DNA of 64,000 bases from Myxococcales bacterium (GTDB taxonomy: Bacteria; Myxococcota_A; Polyangia; Nannocystales; Nannocystaceae). Each line of letters opens with the position of its first letter. Positions within the stretch are counted from its first letter, which is position 1. This document shows positions 61,124 through 64,000 of the stretch, in pieces. The notes under the pieces were generated by a model, which had not been told where the DNA came from, did no database searches, and saw nothing but the letters and a program-made list of their open reading frames with translations. Both the position numbers and the translations under genes were made by a program. Location of the stretch: contig JACKDW010000028.1 of NCBI GenBank assembly GCA_020633295.1, positions 1 to 64,000 on the forward strand, read 5' to 3'.

Positions 61124-61870
61124 ATGGTCCGCCGTACCCGTGTAGTCCTCCCCCGTCGTCAACTCCTCCTCTCCGCGGGCGCGCTCGCCGGCGCGACGCT
61201 CGTCGCCCGAGCCGCGCGCGCCGGGGAGCTCAAGTCGGCCGCGCTCGCGCAGCCCGTGAAGCCGCTCAACCTCCACCGCTACTTCGTTCGCTTCGACGTC
61301 AACGGCGCGACGATCAAGACCGGCAGCCCGACGGTGAAGCTCGGGCGCGAGCGCCTGAACCCGGGCGAGTGGATCGAGTGCGCACGCGTCAGCTACGGGC
61401 TCAAGCGCGACATCGGCACGGGGGCGCGCGTCTCGGGCCACACGCACTACGACCGCATCGAGTTCGACCGGGCCGGCGGACCCGGCTTCCCCGCGCTGAC
61501 GAAGGCGCTCGAGCTCGACGCGCACAAGCACTACACGCACATCGGCTTCGACTGCCCGCAGGGGCCCGCGACGCCGATGCTCCTGCAAGCGCTCGAGCGC
61601 GGCCACACGGTCAACTGCACGATCCGCTTCTTCCACAACCGCCGTGACGGCCAGGAGGAGAAGTACATGGAGATCGTGAGCACGGACGGGCGACTCGCGG
61701 GCGTCAAGCTCGGGGATCCGGCGCGCCTCGACCCCGAGCGCGGCGAGATCATCGAGGGTGAGTCGCGCCAGCTCATCCACTACGCGTTCCACGAGCTGCA
61801 GCTCGATCACGTCGGCGAGGACGGCAGCACGTCCGCGCACTTCGACTGGTCGGGCGCGAACCAGGGGTGA
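61124..61870 (+). CDS. Tat-exported Hcp-like protein
   Basis: A 248-residue protein, start ATG 61124. The signal has a twin-arginine motif (PRRQLLLSAGALAGATLVA) and an Ala-X-Ala cleavage region (ARAARA). The mature part resembles the Hcp tube protein of type VI secretion: NPGEWIECARVSYGLKRDIG, YDRIEFDRAGGPGFPALTKA and VNCTIRFFHNRRDGQEEKYM. Normal Hcp has no signal peptide, and no other T6SS genes are nearby. It may be an exported relative of the Hcp beta-barrel with a different job. Confidence 0.75.
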   Translation: MVRRTRVVLPRRQLLLSAGALAGATLVARAARAGELKSAALAQPVKPLNLHRYFVRFDVNGATIKTGSPTVKLGRERLNPGEWIECARVSYGLKRDIGTGARVSGHTHYDRIEFDRAGGPGFPALTKALELDAHKHYTHIGFDCPQGPATPMLLQALERGHTVNCTIRFFHNRRDGQEEKYMEIVSTDGRLAGVKLGDPARLDPERGEIIEGESRQLIHYAFHELQLDHVGEDGSTSAHFDWSGANQG

Positions 61871-61962
61871 GCGCGGACCAATCGACTCGAGCGCCGAGCC
61901 TCACTACATGGCGTTCGCGCCAGGCACCCCGCGAGCGCTCGATCCCGCGGTGATCGAGTGCG

Positions 61963-64000
61963 TCACCACGAGAACGAGAAGCCGCCGAGCAGCCCGAAGG
62001 TGCAGCGCGAGTGCTCGTTGAGCTCCAGCAGCGTGTCGCCCTTCCAGTCCGTGCTGAACCGTCGGTCGTCCTCGAGGCAGAGCATCCGCGCGCGCCCGAT
62101 CAGCTCAATGTAGCGCTCGTAGAGGCGCAGGCGCAGGAAGTCGACGTGCGCGCCGAAGCCGAAGTCATAGGCGCCCAGCAGCGCGGCGTCCTGTCGGCGC
62201 GTCGGGAACCCCCACGCCCCGTCGAGCCCGAAACCGAGCGCGACCAGCGGCTTCCGCGAGAACACCTCCTTGCGCGGACGCGAGAGCCACGGCGTCACCA
62301 CGGTGCCCGTGAGCAGCAGACGCGTGTACAGGCGCGTCTCGGGCTCCGATCGGCTCGCGCCGGTGCCCCCGTTAATCGGGTAGGCGGGCGTCAACGACTG
62401 TGAGCCGCCGACCAGGGCGTCGAAGCGCCAGCCGCGGGCGCTCTTGAACGGGCGGTACGAGAGCCCCACGTGGAGCTCTCCCGCGTACATGACCCCGCTC
62501 GATCGTCGCGCGTCGCCGGGCGTGACGACGTGGTGCAGCCCGGCCGGGTACAGCGCGACGGTGAAGTAGACGCGCCGCGCGAGCTTCTCCGGGTGCTCGA
62601 GCGCGATCCTGCCGTTCGTGAGCACCGCCGTACCCGGGCGGTAGTCGTGATCGCCGTAGTAGCGGTAGATGATCTCGTCGTTGCAGATCGCGTTCGGCGC
62701 GCGAATATGCAACTCGGGGGTCTTCGGCCAAGGCTTCTGCGTCGAGAGGTCGAGCGACTCTCGGCCCTTGGACTGCGAGGAGAACTCGACGCGGCGGATG
62801 AAGTCGTTGTTGACCTGAAGGTGATCGTACGGCCAGAGCTCGTCACGGCACCACCTCCTGCGGGCTTCGGGCTCGTCGCACTGATTCAGCTGCTGGCGAT
62901 CCTTGACGTAGGAGTGGAGCTTCGCGTCTCGCTTCTTCTTCTTCTGCTTGTCCTTCTCCTTGATCCAGGGGTCGAGCTGTACCCGGATCGTCCGCTCCTG
63001 CCGAGGGACGTAGCCGCCGACGCGACCCGAGATCCGCCCCAGACGCTGCGTCCACTGCTTCTTGTTGCGCGACTGCTCGGAGAACACGAGCTCGACGCCC
63101 TTCGCGCTGAACTCGACGTAGGGGACCTTCTCGCTCGCCGGGCACTCGTAGTAGCAGAGCGCCTCCGCCTCGCGCGCCTCAGTCACGCTCTCGCTCGTGA
63201 CGACGCCGTGGGGTCGCTGGTCGTCCGGTCGCGCGACCCGCTCGCTGAGGTTACGGCAGGCGACGCCCGACTCCGCGAGCTGCGCCTTGGGGCATATTCC
63301 GCTGGGGAGGTAGAGGCAGTCCTTCACGCGCCAGGTGAAGCCGAACTTGTGCACGCGCGCCGTGAGCTCGTCGGGCGGGAGGCTCGCGCCCCAGCTCGCC
63401 TCGAGCTCGGTCGCGTAGCGATCCGAGACATCGACCTCGCCCGCGCCGGCGCCTGCGTCCCCCTCGGACTTGGCGATGCACCACGGCCGTGATTGGTCGT
63501 TCTGGCACGAGTCGCGACGGACCCGGAACGTCAGGCGCTTCTCGCCGGTCCGGGCGTAGGGGAGCAGCACGGAGACGCGCTGATCGGCGAGCTGGCCGCG
63601 GACGCAGCGCGGCCCGAGCGGCCTGTCGAGCCCGTCGTCCCGCCCGCGCTCGTCGCCCGGCCGAGCATCCTCCTGCCGGCGGCAGCCCTCGCACGTCAGC
63701 GTGACCTCGTACTCCGGCGCGTCCGGATCGTCGGGGTGCTCGTCGGGCGGGACGATCGGTGGGAGCTTGACGGTCGTCCAGCTGCACCGTGGCTCGAGCC
63801 GCAGCGCGATGTCCTGCCCGCCCATCAGGCGCGCGTCGGTCCCGTCGACGTAGAAGCCACCGTTGACGCGCAGGATGAGCGCGTCGTGCTTGGGCGAGTG
63901 CGAGAGCCTGAGCTCGAGCACGGAGCCGTTGAGCTGCAGCTCCTCGACGCGGATTCGGTCCTCGGGGAGCCGCGAGCCGTTCGTCACCGACAGGACGAGC
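61963..64000 (-). CDS. Outer-membrane-like protein, 5' end outside the window
   Basis: At least 678 residues; the frame is open to the window edge, so the ATG at 63987 may not be the start. Domain one is beta-rich with several Cys pairs (CEGCRR, CYYECPASE). A Lys-rich segment (KEKDKQKKKKRDAKLHSYVK) follows in the middle. The last ~170 residues show alternating hydrophobic strands (HVGLSYRPFKSARGWRFDAL, LVALGFGLDGAWGF, AYDFGFGAHVDFLRLRLYE) and end in LLGGFSFSW. A terminal aromatic residue is typical of outer-membrane beta-barrels. Function unknown. Confidence 0.7.
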   Translation of the reverse strand, partial: LVLSVTNGSRLPEDRIRVEELQLNGSVLELRLSHSPKHDALILRVNGGFYVDGTDARLMGGQDIALRLEPRCSWTTVKLPPIVPPDEHPDDPDAPEYEVTLTCEGCRRQEDARPGDERGRDDGLDRPLGPRCVRGQLADQRVSVLLPYARTGEKRLTFRVRRDSCQNDQSRPWCIAKSEGDAGAGAGEVDVSDRYATELEASWGASLPPDELTARVHKFGFTWRVKDCLYLPSGICPKAQLAESGVACRNLSERVARPDDQRPHGVVTSESVTEAREAEALCYYECPASEKVPYVEFSAKGVELVFSEQSRNKKQWTQRLGRISGRVGGYVPRQERTIRVQLDPWIKEKDKQKKKKRDAKLHSYVKDRQQLNQCDEPEARRRWCRDELWPYDHLQVNNDFIRRVEFSSQSKGRESLDLSTQKPWPKTPELHIRAPNAICNDEIIYRYYGDHDYRPGTAVLTNGRIALEHPEKLARRVYFTVALYPAGLHHVVTPGDARRSSGVMYAGELHVGLSYRPFKSARGWRFDALVGGSQSLTPAYPINGGTGASRSEPETRLYTRLLLTGTVVTPWLSRPRKEVFSRKPLVALGFGLDGAWGFPTRRQDAALLGAYDFGFGAHVDFLRLRLYERYIELIGRARMLCLEDDRRFSTDWKGDTLLELNEHSRCTFGLLGGFSFSW

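Overview
The window is high-GC bacterial DNA and most probably comes from a Myxococcota genome of the Nannocystis type. The clues are lipoproteins with long Ser/Thr/Gly 'TTG/STE' linkers behind the lipobox, a Cys-rich von Willebrand A protein ending in a MYXO-CTERM-like tail, Myxococcus-type Cys-rich repeats (CGDG..EECDDG, CGDGIDNDGDG), beta-helix and formylglycine-enzyme-like lipoproteins, and many radical SAM and caspase-type genes. The first ~2.2 kb is clearly richer in A+T than the rest and looks recently acquired. No rRNA, tRNA or CRISPR array was seen.

Layout. (1) 0.1-2.2 kb: a small HTH / ParA ATPase / ParA-partner operon. (2) 2.4-10.4 kb: a pile-up of mobile elements. A tyrosine recombinase gene is split by an IS3-family element (2932-4201, with a 3-bp target duplication and a textbook frameshift heptamer). 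A pRiA4b-ORF3-like gene is split by an IS21-family element, which itself carries a 2.0-kb group II intron inside its right end. (3) 10.6-13.0 kb: a SEC-C protein, a small ribbon-helix-helix-like protein, a Zn-finger/ParE-like protein and a thymidylate-kinase-like gene. (4) 13.1-17.6 kb: a B12-type radical SAM protein, a membrane protein, and an EACC1 + caspase-TM-SPOR pair that resembles a conflict or cell-death module. (5) 18.1-21.9 kb: lipoprotein, an Lnt-like acyltransferase fused to a C39 peptidase, and a secreted metalloprotease-like protein with a double-glycine leader motif behind a Sec signal. (6) 22.7-48.9 kb: mostly secretome and housekeeping-type genes: hydrolases, lipoproteins, a lipoprotein/HEAT/metzincin operon, Ig-like and VWA proteins, two spermidine-synthase-like genes, a GH3 glycosidase and a DUF389 membrane protein. 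(7) 49.0-55.0 kb: a putative RiPP cluster with a SPASM radical SAM enzyme, a B12 radical SAM enzyme fused to a PCMT-like domain, a HEXXH protein, and three related ~181-185-residue putative precursors with repeated PCL motifs. (8) 55-64 kb: lipoproteins, a DUF3817 protein, a histidine kinase with a truncated receiver protein, an MsrA with an in-frame UGA at its catalytic cysteine (apparent selenoprotein), a Tat-exported Hcp-like protein, and an outer-membrane-like protein running off the window.

How genes may work together. The three genes at 18.1-21.9 kb form one directional set in which topology places the C39 domain in the periplasm, where a Sec-exported GG-motif substrate would meet it. 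The genes at 49.0-55.0 kb are nearly all coupled or closely spaced, as expected for a peptide-maturation operon.

A caution: from about 52.3 to 59.4 kb many genes need single-base corrections to read through. Nearly all have the same sign (a missing base), so deletion errors in the assembly are at least as likely as real gene decay. Restoring frame gives precursors of 181, 181 and 185 residues.
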